The notes: generated by a model from the sequence alone, not told the origin. Numbered from the stretch's first letter, positions 1 to 7,690 are shown. The stretch is 11,703 nt of DNA from MAG-121220-bin8 sp964433845 (GCA_964433845.1 CAYSTA010000042.1:1-11703); one strand, 5' to 3'. A program made the numbers and translations.

Positions 1-106
1 AACTTAAATTTCCTTCGATTAACCTATTCAATTTTCCCAAGCCGTGACCATAAAGCAATGAACCTGCAAAAACTACCCTTAATATTAATAAAGCTATATT
101 ATTCAT
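1..106 (-). CDS. DoxX-like membrane protein, N-terminal fragment (cut by window edge)
   Basis: Only the first 35 codons are inside the window; the gene continues beyond base 1. The visible protein starts MNNIALLILRVVFAGSLLYG and continues with HGLGKLNRL. It is a hydrophobic first helix followed by a Gly/His-rich turn, which is how DoxX/DoxD-family small integral membrane proteins begin (hydrophobic LxLLRxxFGxxLLxHGxxKL-type start). The family has about four TM helices and a poorly defined role, often linked to redox or thiol metabolism. The ATG at 104-106 is preceded by an AAGAAG stretch that could serve as a weak ribosome binding site. It lies 31 bases downstream of the secreted NTF2-like gene on the same strand, so the two are probably co-transcribed. 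The family call rests on the N-terminus alone. Confidence 0.6.
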   Translation of the reverse strand, partial: MNNIALLILRVVFAGSLLYGHGLGKLNRLIEGNLS

Positions 107-137
107 CTTCTTAAATTTAACTCAATTCTTAGTGCAA

Positions 138-647
138 TCAAAAAATATATTTTTTTGGTATTATATTTTTATTGTTTTCAGCTATCCAAAATACATTCAA
201 TATCCACCATCTATTACCATCATAAAGTAATTGAATGCTATTTATACCTCTAGAAAAAGGTTTTGTATCAGTTTTGGTCCTAAAAGATTGGTAACTAGAA
301 AAAACATGAACAATATTACCAAACCGTTCCGTTGTCCTTCCAATTTCGTTTTCATGAAAACCATTTTCAAATAACCATTTTCCTGAATTATCAATATATT
401 CATCCGGACTCATAAAACGAGCACCTGTTTTACCTTGTTCATTTATTCCGGAAGGAATTAGCTTAGCATCTTTATGAAATAGGTACTTAAATAAATTCCA
501 GTCTCTTTCTACTCCCTTATCTCCTGAAATAACGGAATATAGGGTTTCAATAGTGCTGTCTATAGATTCTACGCTTTTTATATAATCATTATTTTGTGAG
601 TATACCTGAATATTAAAAAGTATGATTAGAATTAGGAGTTTTTTCAT
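138..647 (-). CDS. Small secreted NTF2/SnoaL-like protein
   Basis: This encodes 169 residues. The N-terminus is a signal peptide: Lys2-Lys3, a hydrophobic core from about 4 to 13, and a probable cleavage site after Ser17 (VYS-Q), a common Bacteroidota pattern, so the product should be periplasmic or exported. The mature part (about 25-157) has the layout of a small alpha+beta cone fold of the NTF2/SnoaL type: an N-terminal helix with DSTIETLYSVISG, a central region, and a C-terminal beta pair with GNRWWILNVFW (about 144-154). No catalytic residues can be assigned, and family members range from isomerases to binding proteins. The gene is transcribed divergently from the dipeptidase and lies upstream of the DoxX-like gene. 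The fold assignment is by pattern only; the specific function is unknown. Confidence 0.6.
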   Translation of the reverse strand: MKKLLILIILFNIQVYSQNNDYIKSVESIDSTIETLYSVISGDKGVERDWNLFKYLFHKDAKLIPSGINEQGKTGARFMSPDEYIDNSGKWLFENGFHENEIGRTTERFGNIVHVFSSYQSFRTKTDTKPFSRGINSIQLLYDGNRWWILNVFWIAENNKNIIPKKYIF

Positions 648-679
648 AACTACAATTTAATAAAAAGATTAGTAAAACA

Positions 680-687
680 TAGATTTG
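680..687 (+). promoter_or_regulatory. Candidate -7 element for the dipeptidase/MFS unit
   Basis: TAGATTTG on the plus strand matches the Bacteroidota -7 consensus TAnnTTTG exactly and lies 59 bases before the dipeptidase ATG at 747. No clear TTTG -33 element stands at the expected distance upstream, so this is a weak call. The 99-base divergent gap (648-746) holds no other feature I can support. Confidence 0.22.
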
Positions 688-703
688 TAATTGAACTTTT
701 TTT

Positions 704-737
704 CAAGTATAAAACATTTTATATTTTTAATAACAAA
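704..737 (-). promoter_or_regulatory. Candidate Bacteroidota-type promoter for the NTF2-like gene
   Basis: On the minus strand TTTG (734-737) is followed after 22 bases by TATACTTG (704-711). This resembles the phylum's -33 TTTG / -7 TAnnTTTG promoter with one mismatch in the -7 box. It would give a leader of roughly 50 bases before the ATG at 647. The region is very AT-rich, so chance matches are likely. Confidence 0.28.
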
Positions 738-746
738 TAGATTAAT

Positions 747-1871
747 ATGAAATTTTATTTAAAAGGCTTTGTTTTATTATTAATTATTGTTGTCATTTAT
801 ATGATAAAGTTAAATTATGACAATAATAAACTTTTTGAAAAAGCAAATAAAATACACAATAATGTTATTACACTTGATACACATTGTGATATAAATATTA
901 AAAACTTCACTGATTCTATCAATTATTCTCAAAACTTAAAAACACAATGTAATATTCCAAAAATGGAACTTGGAGGTTTAGATGTTGCATGGTTTATCGT
1001 ATTTACTGGGCAAGGAGACTTAAGCGAACAAGGCTATAAAAAAGCATATGATAACGCAATATCAAAGTTTAATGCTATTCATGATTTAGTTGATACTTAT
1101 GCAAGTGAAAAGATTGAACTAGCACTTTCTTCTGAAGATGTAAGAAAAATACATCAAAAAGGTAAAAGAATTGCAATGATTGGAGTTGAAAACGGATATC
1201 CTATTGGTTTAGATATAAAAAACGTTGAAAAGTTTTATAATATGGGAGCTAGGTATATGTCTTTGGCTCATAATGGTCATAGTCAATTAAGTGATAGTAA
1301 TACGGGAGAAAAAGATGGTATTTACCTCCATAACGGACTTAGTGAATTTGGTATTGATGTAATTAGAGAAATGAATAGATTAGGAATTATGATAGATATA
1401 TCACATCCATCAAAGGAAGCAATAAGGCAAATGATAACATTAAGTAAGGCTCCAGTTATTGCTTCACATTCCTCTGCAAGATCTCTCTGTGATCATAGTA
1501 GAAATTTAGATGATGAACAGTTAGGTTGGATAAAAAATAATGGGGGAGTTGTACAAACAGTAGCTTTTAAATCATATTTAAATTCTGAGAAAGTCAAGAA
1601 TAATATTTCTGTTAATGTATCAGATTTTGTAAATCACATTGATTACCTAGTTAAAACTATCGGAATCAATCATGTAGGTATTAGTAGTGATTTTGATGGT
1701 GGAGGAGGTATTGAAGGGTGGAATGATGCCTCTGAAACATTTAATGTTACACTTGAATTGGTCAGAAGAAATTATAGTGAAGTGGAAATAGAAAAATTAT
1801 GGTCTGGAAATTTACTTAGAGTTTTAGATGAGGTTTCTGAAACAGCAATTAGATTACAAAAAGAATTATAA
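747..1871 (+). CDS. Membrane-anchored dipeptidase, peptidase family M19 (renal dipeptidase type)
   Basis: This 374-residue zinc hydrolase cleaves dipeptides (often with a D- or non-standard C-terminal residue) and related amides. Residues 8-20 form one hydrophobic segment after Lys2/Lys6 with no lipobox Cys, so it is probably a signal anchor with the catalytic barrel in the periplasm. The metal ligands of the family are all visible: H46 and D48 (LDTHCD), bridging E148 (GVENGYP), H220 (DISHPS) and H241 (ASHSSAR). The catalytic or substrate Asp lies in SSDFDGGG (D314/D316). AHNGHSQLSDS at 174-184 and the GIDVIREMNRLGIMID stretch are also typical. Length fits the family. The MFS gene starts 44 bases downstream on the same strand, which suggests an operon in which dipeptides are cleaved outside and products imported. 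Substrate is not deducible. Confidence 0.92.
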   Translation: MKFYLKGFVLLLIIVVIYMIKLNYDNNKLFEKANKIHNNVITLDTHCDINIKNFTDSINYSQNLKTQCNIPKMELGGLDVAWFIVFTGQGDLSEQGYKKAYDNAISKFNAIHDLVDTYASEKIELALSSEDVRKIHQKGKRIAMIGVENGYPIGLDIKNVEKFYNMGARYMSLAHNGHSQLSDSNTGEKDGIYLHNGLSEFGIDVIREMNRLGIMIDISHPSKEAIRQMITLSKAPVIASHSSARSLCDHSRNLDDEQLGWIKNNGGVVQTVAFKSYLNSEKVKNNISVNVSDFVNHIDYLVKTIGINHVGISSDFDGGGGIEGWNDASETFNVTLELVRRNYSEVEIEKLWSGNLLRVLDEVSETAIRLQKEL

Positions 1872-1915
1872 GTAAGGATATTATTTAGTTAATTACTCCT
1901 ATTAATTGATGTATC

Positions 1916-3208
1916 TTGCGTAAATCAATAAGATTTAAATTGAAAGATCAGCCAATTAAAAAAGGTTCTGTTTTAAGTATAACTCTATTAATACTTTCAG
2001 GAGAGTTAATCTATTTATTACCATACGTTTTACCTAGAATATTTAGACCTACATTTTTGGAAGTATTCAATTTAAATAATCTTCAATTAGGAAGTTTATT
2101 TTCAGTATATGGAATTATAGCTTTGTTGTCCTATGTATATGGAGGTGTAATTTCAGACAAATTTCAACCAAAGAAGTTGATGTCATATTCCCTTTTTTTT
2201 ACATCTTTTGGAGGCTTAGTTTTAGCATCTTACCCTTCTTATTTTGTTTTGCAAATTTTATATGGCTACTGGGGATTTACAACTGTATTTTTATTTTGGG
2301 GAGCGATGATAAAAGCAACTCGTGTTTGGGGAGGAACTGATAATCAGGGTCAAGCATTTGGATTTCTAGATGGTGGACGAGGATTAGTTGCCGCATCAAT
2401 GGGAAGTTTAGGTGTTTTAATTTTTTCTGTCTTTTTGATAAATGACATTGAATTAACCAGCTTAACTGAGCGTAAAGAAGCATTTAGATATGTCATTTTA
2501 TTCTCATCATTTATGATATTTTTGACAGGATTATGGGTGCTCTTTTTTATGGATTCAAATCAAAAAGATCAAAAAAATAATGTTATATCTTCAAGTTCAT
2601 TTTCTAATATTAAAACTGTATTAAAAATTCAATCCGTATGGCTTATAATGATTATTATAATTTCTGCATACGTAGGATATAGGGTGACAGATATTTATTC
2701 TTTATATGCTTCTGATGTGATGTTTTTTAATCAGATTGAAGCTGCAAATGTCAGTTCATTACAACTATATCTTCGTCCATTAGTCTGTATACTAATAGCC
2801 ATTTTAGCGTACAAATCAAGTTATATTTATTTTATTATTTTCGGTTTTGTTACAATGTTAATTGGATCGACAATCTTTGCATTCGGAATAGTTCAATTAA
2901 ATATGAATTTTGTTTTTTACTTGTCTTTAATTATTGTTGCTACTGGAACATATGCTATTCGTGCGTTATATTTTTCTATTATGCAGGAAGGACGTATTCC
3001 TCTAGTATTGACAGGTACTGCTGTTGGTTTGATTTCTGTCGTAGCTTATACTCCTGATATTTTTGCACCCCCAATTTTCGGTTATTTTTTAGACAAATAC
3101 CCTGGCTTACTTGGTCATCAATACGTGTTTACCATTTCAGTTTTATTTTCTATTTTAGGATTATTAGCATCAATAAAATTTGCCAATCTATTTAAAAAAA
3201 ATGAATAA
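1916..3208 (+). CDS. MFS transporter, about 12 TM, YihN-like
   Basis: This predicts 430 residues of mostly hydrophobic helices, with a polar central loop near residue 213 (DSNQKDQKNN) separating two six-helix halves, as in the major facilitator superfamily. The loop between helices 2 and 3 carries GGVISDKFQPKKLM, a version of the MFS G-x-x-x-D-(R/K) motif. The segment WGAMIKATRVWGGTDNQGQA followed by FGFLDGGRG recalls the YihN-like branch near the organophosphate:anion antiporters; I recognise this only by pattern. The substrate is unknown. Its position behind a periplasmic dipeptidase makes amino acids or small peptides a reasonable inference. The frame is closed by a TGA at 1907-1909 and has no ATG until about residue 90, which is too late, so the start must be TTG at 1916 or TTG at 1940. 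It ends one base before the stop of the convergent FucP-like gene. Confidence 0.8.
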   Translation: MRKSIRFKLKDQPIKKGSVLSITLLILSGELIYLLPYVLPRIFRPTFLEVFNLNNLQLGSLFSVYGIIALLSYVYGGVISDKFQPKKLMSYSLFFTSFGGLVLASYPSYFVLQILYGYWGFTTVFLFWGAMIKATRVWGGTDNQGQAFGFLDGGRGLVAASMGSLGVLIFSVFLINDIELTSLTERKEAFRYVILFSSFMIFLTGLWVLFFMDSNQKDQKNNVISSSSFSNIKTVLKIQSVWLIMIIIISAYVGYRVTDIYSLYASDVMFFNQIEAANVSSLQLYLRPLVCILIAILAYKSSYIYFIIFGFVTMLIGSTIFAFGIVQLNMNFVFYLSLIIVATGTYAIRALYFSIMQEGRIPLVLTGTAVGLISVVAYTPDIFAPPIFGYFLDKYPGLLGHQYVFTISVLFSILGLLASIKFANLFKKNE

Positions 3209-3209
3209 A

Positions 3210-4508
3210 CTAACTTCTCTTTTGTTTGAAGCCATATATAGAAATTAGTATAAAACACAAGAGTGGTAACACAAAAGAAAAGTTAATTTCTGATACACCT
3301 AAGATTTTTATATCATCTACCTCGTGACCGCCATAATCAATAATCATTCCTTGTAATTTTGGCATTATTGCTCCACCAACAATGGCCATAACTAAGCCAG
3401 CAGAACCTATTTTACTTTCTTCTTCACTTAAACCTCCAAGCGCAATCCCATAAATCGTTGGAAACATCAAAGACATAAAGAACGAAATTCCCACAAGAGA
3501 ATAAAGTCCAAATAAGCCTTTAATAAAAATAGTTCCTATACAACATATAGCTGAAAATATTGCAAAAATCATTAGAAGTGTTCCTGAATTTACAAAACGT
3601 AATAAATAAGTTCCAATACCTCGACCAAGAGTAAATAGCAAAAATGCCACCATTTGGTAGTACCCTGCAGTAACGCTATCTATACCTATTCCTTCAGCAT
3701 ATTGGTATATATATGTCCAGCACATAATTTGAGCACCTACATATAATATTTGTGCTAATACACCTGATGTGTATGTGTTATTTTTTGCGAGTTTTTTAAA
3801 AGCATGACTGATATGTGAGTTAGATGATGTGTCCTTAAACTCTGGCATTTTACTTATGGCAAACAATACAAAAATGGCCAATATAACCAATCCCAATATT
3901 ACATATGGATCTCTAATGACTATCAAATCTGTGGTTCTAATTAAAACTTTAGAAGCTTCATCTAAAGCACTAAAATCAGTAATATCATCTGATTGTAATT
4001 TTTTCAATACAAATTGTTGCGCTACAAACAGACCTAAGATCAATCCAAGGGGATTAAAGGACTGAGCCAAATTTAAACGTTGAGTGGCAGTTTCTTTAGC
4101 ACCCATAGCTAAAGCATATGGATTTGCTGCAGTTTCCAAAAAAGCCAAACCAAAGGTCAGAATGTATAAACCTAAACAAAAAAACCAAAATTGCTCTGTT
4201 ATAGCTGCTGGGTAAAACAATAGTGCTCCAGTAGCATATAAAGCAAGTCCAATCAAAATACCCACTTTGTAGGAATATCTTCGCATAAACAATGCTGCAG
4301 GTAGTGCCATACAAAAATATCCTCCATAAAAAGCCATCTGTACCCAAGCTGCCTGCGAATTGGATAATTCTAAAACCTTTTTAAACGACTGTACCATCGG
4401 GTCTGTAACAGCATTAGCAAAGCCCCAAAGTGCAAATAAAGATGTAAGCAAAACAAATGGTATGATCATTTCTTTTGAAACTACAGGAACAGAATTTAAT
4501 TTTTTCAT
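3210..4508 (-). CDS. fucP: FucP-type L-fucose:H+ symporter (MFS)
   Basis: This 432-residue, 12-TM transporter of the fucose/glucose-galactose H+ symporter family (FHS) moves sugar into the cytoplasm with protons. Two acidic residues essential in E. coli FucP (Asp46, Glu135) have counterparts at the same spacing: D36 in ALWGFANAVTDP and E125 in LAFLETAANPY. The family signature NPYALAMG with QRLNLAQSFNPLG follows at about 129-153. The second half carries GISFFMSLMFPTIYGIALGG and GAIMPKLQG, also typical. Some homologues carry glucose, galactose or N-acetylglucosamine; the fucose assignment comes from the seven catabolic genes upstream. It is the last gene of the minus-strand operon, 48 bases after the lactate dehydrogenase, and stops tail-to-tail with the plus-strand MFS gene, leaving no room for a private terminator. 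Confidence 0.87.
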   Translation of the reverse strand: MKKLNSVPVVSKEMIIPFVLLTSLFALWGFANAVTDPMVQSFKKVLELSNSQAAWVQMAFYGGYFCMALPAALFMRRYSYKVGILIGLALYATGALLFYPAAITEQFWFFCLGLYILTFGLAFLETAANPYALAMGAKETATQRLNLAQSFNPLGLILGLFVAQQFVLKKLQSDDITDFSALDEASKVLIRTTDLIVIRDPYVILGLVILAIFVLFAISKMPEFKDTSSNSHISHAFKKLAKNNTYTSGVLAQILYVGAQIMCWTYIYQYAEGIGIDSVTAGYYQMVAFLLFTLGRGIGTYLLRFVNSGTLLMIFAIFSAICCIGTIFIKGLFGLYSLVGISFFMSLMFPTIYGIALGGLSEEESKIGSAGLVMAIVGGAIMPKLQGMIIDYGGHEVDDIKILGVSEINFSFVLPLLCFILISIYGFKQKRS

Positions 4509-4556
4509 TGAATCATATTTAAAATTAAAGACATAAGTTATGGTAGATTAAAGTTT

Positions 4557-5708
4557 TTAATGAGAAACCAACTTGTTTTGAAAATCGGATACTTTAGCGC
4601 AGCTTAATTGCTCCATTACTTGAGTTAATTGTTTTTTCAGCATTGCTATGGTATGATTTCCTCCTTTATTGCCTAAAGCAGAAACCCCATACATAAAAGT
4701 GCGTCCCAAAAAGCTGAAATCAGCCCCATTAGCCATAACTCTTGCAACATCAGCACCGCCTCTAATTCCACTGTCCATCATGACAGTGAGTTTGTCCTTA
4801 TATAGAGGATAGATAGTTTTTAATGAGTCGATAGTGGCTTGACCTACATCAACTTGACGTCCTCCGTGATTTGAAATAATTACACCATCTAGTCCAAGTT
4901 GATATGCCTTTTCAACATCGTGTACCGACTCGGCTCCTTTTAAAACGAGTTTTCCTTTCCACAAATTTCGCAGTCGTTTTATTTTTTCTTCGTTTAAACG
5001 TCCAGAAAAAGTAGTATCCATAAATTTTGCTAATTCATTCAGGTTTAAATTTTTGGGCATATAGGGTTTTAAGGTTTCAAAATTAGGTTGTCCATTAATT
5101 AATGTTTTAAAAGACCAGTGGGGCCTTTTTATGGCATTGATGATATTAGTTGCGGTCATTTTTGGAGGCATAGACAAACGATTTCGGATATCTCGTGGAC
5201 GATAACCAAAAGAAGGTACGTCAGCTAGAATTACCAACACAGGACAACCTACTGTTTCAGCCCTTCTTAAAATATCTTTTGTTACGTGCTCATCTGCAGG
5301 ATGATAAAGTTGAAACCAAGCACGACCTTCAGTGATTTCAGCAATAGTTTCAATACTAGATGTGGTTACAGTACTTAAAATGAAAGGAATATTATGAACA
5401 AATGCAGCTTTGGCTAATATTTCAGGTGATCGAGGCCACATCAACCCTTGCAAGCCTATGGGTGAGACTCCAAAAGGAGCATCATACTCGTGTCCAAAAA
5501 GTTCTGTTTTTAAACTTGGTAACTGATATTCAACTAAGTATTTTGGTTTTAATTCTACTTCTCTAATTCGTGTTGTGTTCTTTTTTATATTTACATCGTC
5601 GTTACAGCCACCATCTAAATACTCAAATGCAAATTTTGGAATTTTTTGCTTAGCTCGCTTACGTAAATCTTCAACAGATGGATATTTGTTGTTTATATAT
5701 GATTTCAT
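4557..5708 (-). CDS. lldD: FMN-dependent L-lactate dehydrogenase (alpha-hydroxy-acid oxidase family)
   Basis: This 383-residue flavoenzyme should oxidise L-lactate to pyruvate, passing electrons to the respiratory chain. Family residues are present: Y30 (FEYLDGG), Y135 (WFQLY), D163 and R170 (ADVPSFGYRPRD), K257 (LVLKGAES), catalytic H281 and R284 (SNHGGRQ), and the phosphate-binding DSGIRGG and GRTFMYG near the C-terminus. The Thr before the ADVP strand that helps bind FMN in glycolate oxidase is Leu161 here, a mild departure. Its ATG overlaps the stop of the mutarotase gene (ATGA at 5705-5708), so translation is coupled. Cleavage of diketo-deoxyfuconate yields L-lactate plus pyruvate, so a lactate dehydrogenase here completes the pathway. 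A different 2-hydroxy acid is possible but less likely in this setting. Confidence 0.88.
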   Translation of the reverse strand: MKSYINNKYPSVEDLRKRAKQKIPKFAFEYLDGGCNDDVNIKKNTTRIREVELKPKYLVEYQLPSLKTELFGHEYDAPFGVSPIGLQGLMWPRSPEILAKAAFVHNIPFILSTVTTSSIETIAEITEGRAWFQLYHPADEHVTKDILRRAETVGCPVLVILADVPSFGYRPRDIRNRLSMPPKMTATNIINAIKRPHWSFKTLINGQPNFETLKPYMPKNLNLNELAKFMDTTFSGRLNEEKIKRLRNLWKGKLVLKGAESVHDVEKAYQLGLDGVIISNHGGRQVDVGQATIDSLKTIYPLYKDKLTVMMDSGIRGGADVARVMANGADFSFLGRTFMYGVSALGNKGGNHTIAMLKKQLTQVMEQLSCAKVSDFQNKLVSH

Positions 5709-6064
5709 ACAGCTTGTGTGTTTAAATCATAAATTTTATCCATCAATACCCATTTACTTCCATCTTTAGAGTTAGGAAGAGCTTGTTGAAAAGTCCACAT
5801 CAACTCTTCCCATTCTTTAACTTTTGGATTTTGAGAATCCATTTCTGATTTTTTTTTAAATGAAAATTGTTCATCAACCTCTAATATCATAAACAACCTA
5901 TTGCCAGTGTTGTATATTTCTGCATGATTAATTCCTGAGTCTAGAAGACTTTGATTTATCTCGGGCCATACCTTAAGGTGGTATTGTTTGTATGCAGCAA
6001 TTTTTTCTTCATCGTCTTCTAGATCCAATGCCAAGCAATATTTTTTTAGTTTGTTAGTTGCCAT
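5705..6064 (-). CDS. L-fucose/L-rhamnose mutarotase (YiiL/RhaM family)
   Basis: This 119-residue cytoplasmic protein belongs to the RhaM (YiiL) mutarotase family, which interconverts the alpha and beta anomers of 6-deoxy-L-sugars. The hallmark YHLKVWPEI segment contains the presumed catalytic His29. NHAEIYNTGNRLFMILEVDE (about 46-65) and a C-terminal region rich in Trp (WEELMWTFQ, SKWVLMDKIY) also match the family. E. coli uses the unrelated FucU for fucose, but YiiL-type proteins occur in non-phosphorylative fucose clusters such as that of Xanthomonas. Here it sits between the sugar dehydrogenase and lldD, supporting supply of the anomer used by the dehydrogenase. It starts 8 bases after the upstream gene's stop and overlaps lldD by four bases. 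Whether fucose or rhamnose is preferred cannot be told from sequence. Confidence 0.88.
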   Translation of the reverse strand: MATNKLKKYCLALDLEDDEEKIAAYKQYHLKVWPEINQSLLDSGINHAEIYNTGNRLFMILEVDEQFSFKKKSEMDSQNPKVKEWEELMWTFQQALPNSKDGSKWVLMDKIYDLNTQAV

Positions 6065-6072
6065 TATTGATA

Positions 6073-6864
6073 TTATAATTCATTGTTTAGAGCTCTATCC
6101 AAATGGGTATAACCTCCATCCACATGAATCAATTGGCCCGTGGTATGGCTTGATTTTTCAGAAAGTAAAAATGCAACTGTATTGGCAATTTCTTCTACTG
6201 TTGTCATTCGCTTTTCAAGTGGAATTTTATTTGTAATGGATAATAACTTTTCTTTTGGGTTTTTAAAAGTATTTATCCATTTTTCATACAGTGGAGTGAA
6301 ACACTCTGCTACAACGACACAATTAACTCTAATCGCATATGGAAGTAATTCAACTGCCCATTCTCTTGTGAGTGAATTCCGCCCTCCATTTGCTGCTGCA
6401 TATCCGGAAGTACCACCTTGACCTGTTAATGCCGTTTTAGATCCAATATTAACAATGGCTCCTTTGTTTTTCTTTAATTCTGGGAGAACCAATTGAGTCA
6501 TTTTATAGTAATGTGCTAGGTTTCGTTTTATTGAATTCATAAAATCTTCATATGAACCATGTTCCAAGCCAATACCATCATTAACACCTGCGTTATTCAC
6601 AAGACCATTTATTCTACCATATTCTTTAATTACAGAATGAACTGCATGTTCGCATTGTTCTGGCTGAGTTAATTCCGCAAACGCATATCCAACGTTGTAG
6701 CCCTTTTGTTTATATTCACTTATAACTTTTAGTATATTTTCTTGATTTCTCCCAACAATTACTGGTATAGCTCCCTCTTCAGCTAATAGTGCCACAATGC
6801 CAGCACCAATACCTTTAGAACCTCCTGTAACAATAATCACCTTGTTTTTTAATCCTAAATTCAT
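6073..6864 (-). CDS. SDR, L-fucose dehydrogenase type, with YxxxN active site
   Basis: This short-chain dehydrogenase is predicted to oxidise L-fucose to L-fuconolactone. I place the start at the ATG at 6862-6864 (MNLGLKNKVIIVTGG, 263 residues), one base after the amidohydrolase stop; an earlier in-frame ATG at 6891 would add nine residues before the Rossmann fold and overlap that gene. Visible elements are TGGSKGIG (13-20), VGRN with R39 after the second strand (compatible with NADP), NNAG (90-93), N115, S142 (NIGSKTAL) and Y155. The C-terminal pattern AECFTPLYEKW, then SSHTTGQ and DGGYTHLDRAL, strongly recalls the L-fucose dehydrogenases of Xanthomonas and Burkholderia. Residue 159, normally the catalytic Lys of YxxxK, is Asn (AAT at 6388-6390). 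Either the subfamily tolerates this or the enzyme is altered. The frame is otherwise intact. Confidence 0.85.
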   Translation of the reverse strand: MNLGLKNKVIIVTGGSKGIGAGIVALLAEEGAIPVIVGRNQENILKVISEYKQKGYNVGYAFAELTQPEQCEHAVHSVIKEYGRINGLVNNAGVNDGIGLEHGSYEDFMNSIKRNLAHYYKMTQLVLPELKKNKGAIVNIGSKTALTGQGGTSGYAAANGGRNSLTREWAVELLPYAIRVNCVVVAECFTPLYEKWINTFKNPKEKLLSITNKIPLEKRMTTVEEIANTVAFLLSEKSSHTTGQLIHVDGGYTHLDRALNNEL

Positions 6865-6865
6865 A

Positions 6866-7690
6866 TTACAGATTATAAATTTTAATTGCATTTTGTCCCA
6901 AAACGTTATCTTTTATTTTGGTTGAGTGTTTGTAAAGATAATCATTAACTATCGTTAATACTTTTTTGTAATTTGAGGCGACTAAACACACAGGCCAGTC
7001 GGAACCAAAGAGAATTCGTTTAGAACCAAAAGAATTAAAGACTGTATCTATATAAGGAGTAAAATCACTATCCATAAATGTATAATTATTAGTTTCTGTA
7101 ACCATTCCGGAGAGCTTACAAGATACGTTCGGGTTTTTGGATAAATGAATAATATTTGACAACCATGCATCAGAGATAGGTTCAGATATATTTGGTTTAG
7201 CAATGTGATCCAAAATAAATCTCTGATTAGGAAATTTTTCTACTAAAACGATGGCGGAAGGAAGTTGATGTGGATAAATAAGTAAATCGAATGTTAGGTT
7301 ATACTTGGTAAGTTTGCCTATACCATTTTGCACATCTTTACGAAGTAAATAGTCGTCATTCTCTGCTTGTACAATATGACGAACTCCCTTAAACAAGTGA
7401 TTTGAGGTATAATGTTCCAATCTTTCTTCTAAATTAGGTGCAATTAAATCCACCCAACCTACCACACCTTTAATAAATTGATTTGATGCAGCACAACTTA
7501 GTAGAAACTCTGTTTCTTTTTCTGATTGATCTGCTTGTACTGCAATACAACCATCAACTCCATTTTCTTTCAAAATTGGCGCTAAATCTTTAGGAAGGAA
7601 ATCCTTTTTTAGGACACCCATGCTTTCATCTATCCAACTATCTTTAATAGGATCATAGTTCCAAAAATGTTGATGACTATCTATAATCAT
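6866..7690 (-). CDS. L-fuconolactonase-type amidohydrolase (COG3618)
   Basis: This 274-residue TIM-barrel hydrolase is predicted to open L-fuconolactone to L-fuconate in the cytoplasm. The amidohydrolase-superfamily residues stand in order: H6 and H8 (IDSHQHFW) at the first strand, FDLLIYPHQL at 134-143 with Y139/H141, H162 in LDHIAKP, and D231 in FGSDWPVC. The DHxAKP and GSDWPV blocks are typical of the fuconolactonase / 2-pyrone-4,6-dicarboxylate lactonase group. The start overlaps the stop of the preceding hydrolase (ATGA at 7687-7690), so the two are translationally coupled. Rhamnonolactone would be an alternative substrate, but the adjacent L-fucose-dehydrogenase-like SDR favours fucose. 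Confidence 0.87.
   Translation of the reverse strand: MIIDSHQHFWNYDPIKDSWIDESMGVLKKDFLPKDLAPILKENGVDGCIAVQADQSEKETEFLLSCAASNQFIKGVVGWVDLIAPNLEERLEHYTSNHLFKGVRHIVQAENDDYLLRKDVQNGIGKLTKYNLTFDLLIYPHQLPSAIVLVEKFPNQRFILDHIAKPNISEPISDAWLSNIIHLSKNPNVSCKLSGMVTETNNYTFMDSDFTPYIDTVFNSFGSKRILFGSDWPVCLVASNYKKVLTIVNDYLYKHSTKIKDNVLGQNAIKIYNL

Noticed and set aside
1909..1923. ATG at 1909 as the MFS start
   Set aside because: It is out of frame with the transporter and reaches TAA after four codons.
2277..2483. Minus-strand open frame inside the MFS gene
   Set aside because: It is an antisense shadow of a strongly supported coding region, with no recognisable domain.
4096..4347. Alternative-frame open frame inside the FucP-like gene
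   Set aside because: It overlaps conserved FucP helices in another frame on the same strand; the hydrophobicity is a by-product of the overlapped TM segments.
4509..4556. Internal terminator or promoter in the 48-base gap between lldD and the FucP-like gene
   Set aside because: I saw no stable inverted repeat, T-run or promoter pair; the gap looks like plain AT-rich spacer in an operon.
6865..6891. Upstream ATG at 6891 as the start of the L-fucose-dehydrogenase-like SDR
   Set aside because: It overlaps the lactonase end by 26 bases and adds nine residues not expected before the Rossmann fold; the ATG at 6864 sits one base after the lactonase stop and gives the usual MxLxLKxKxxxVTGG start.
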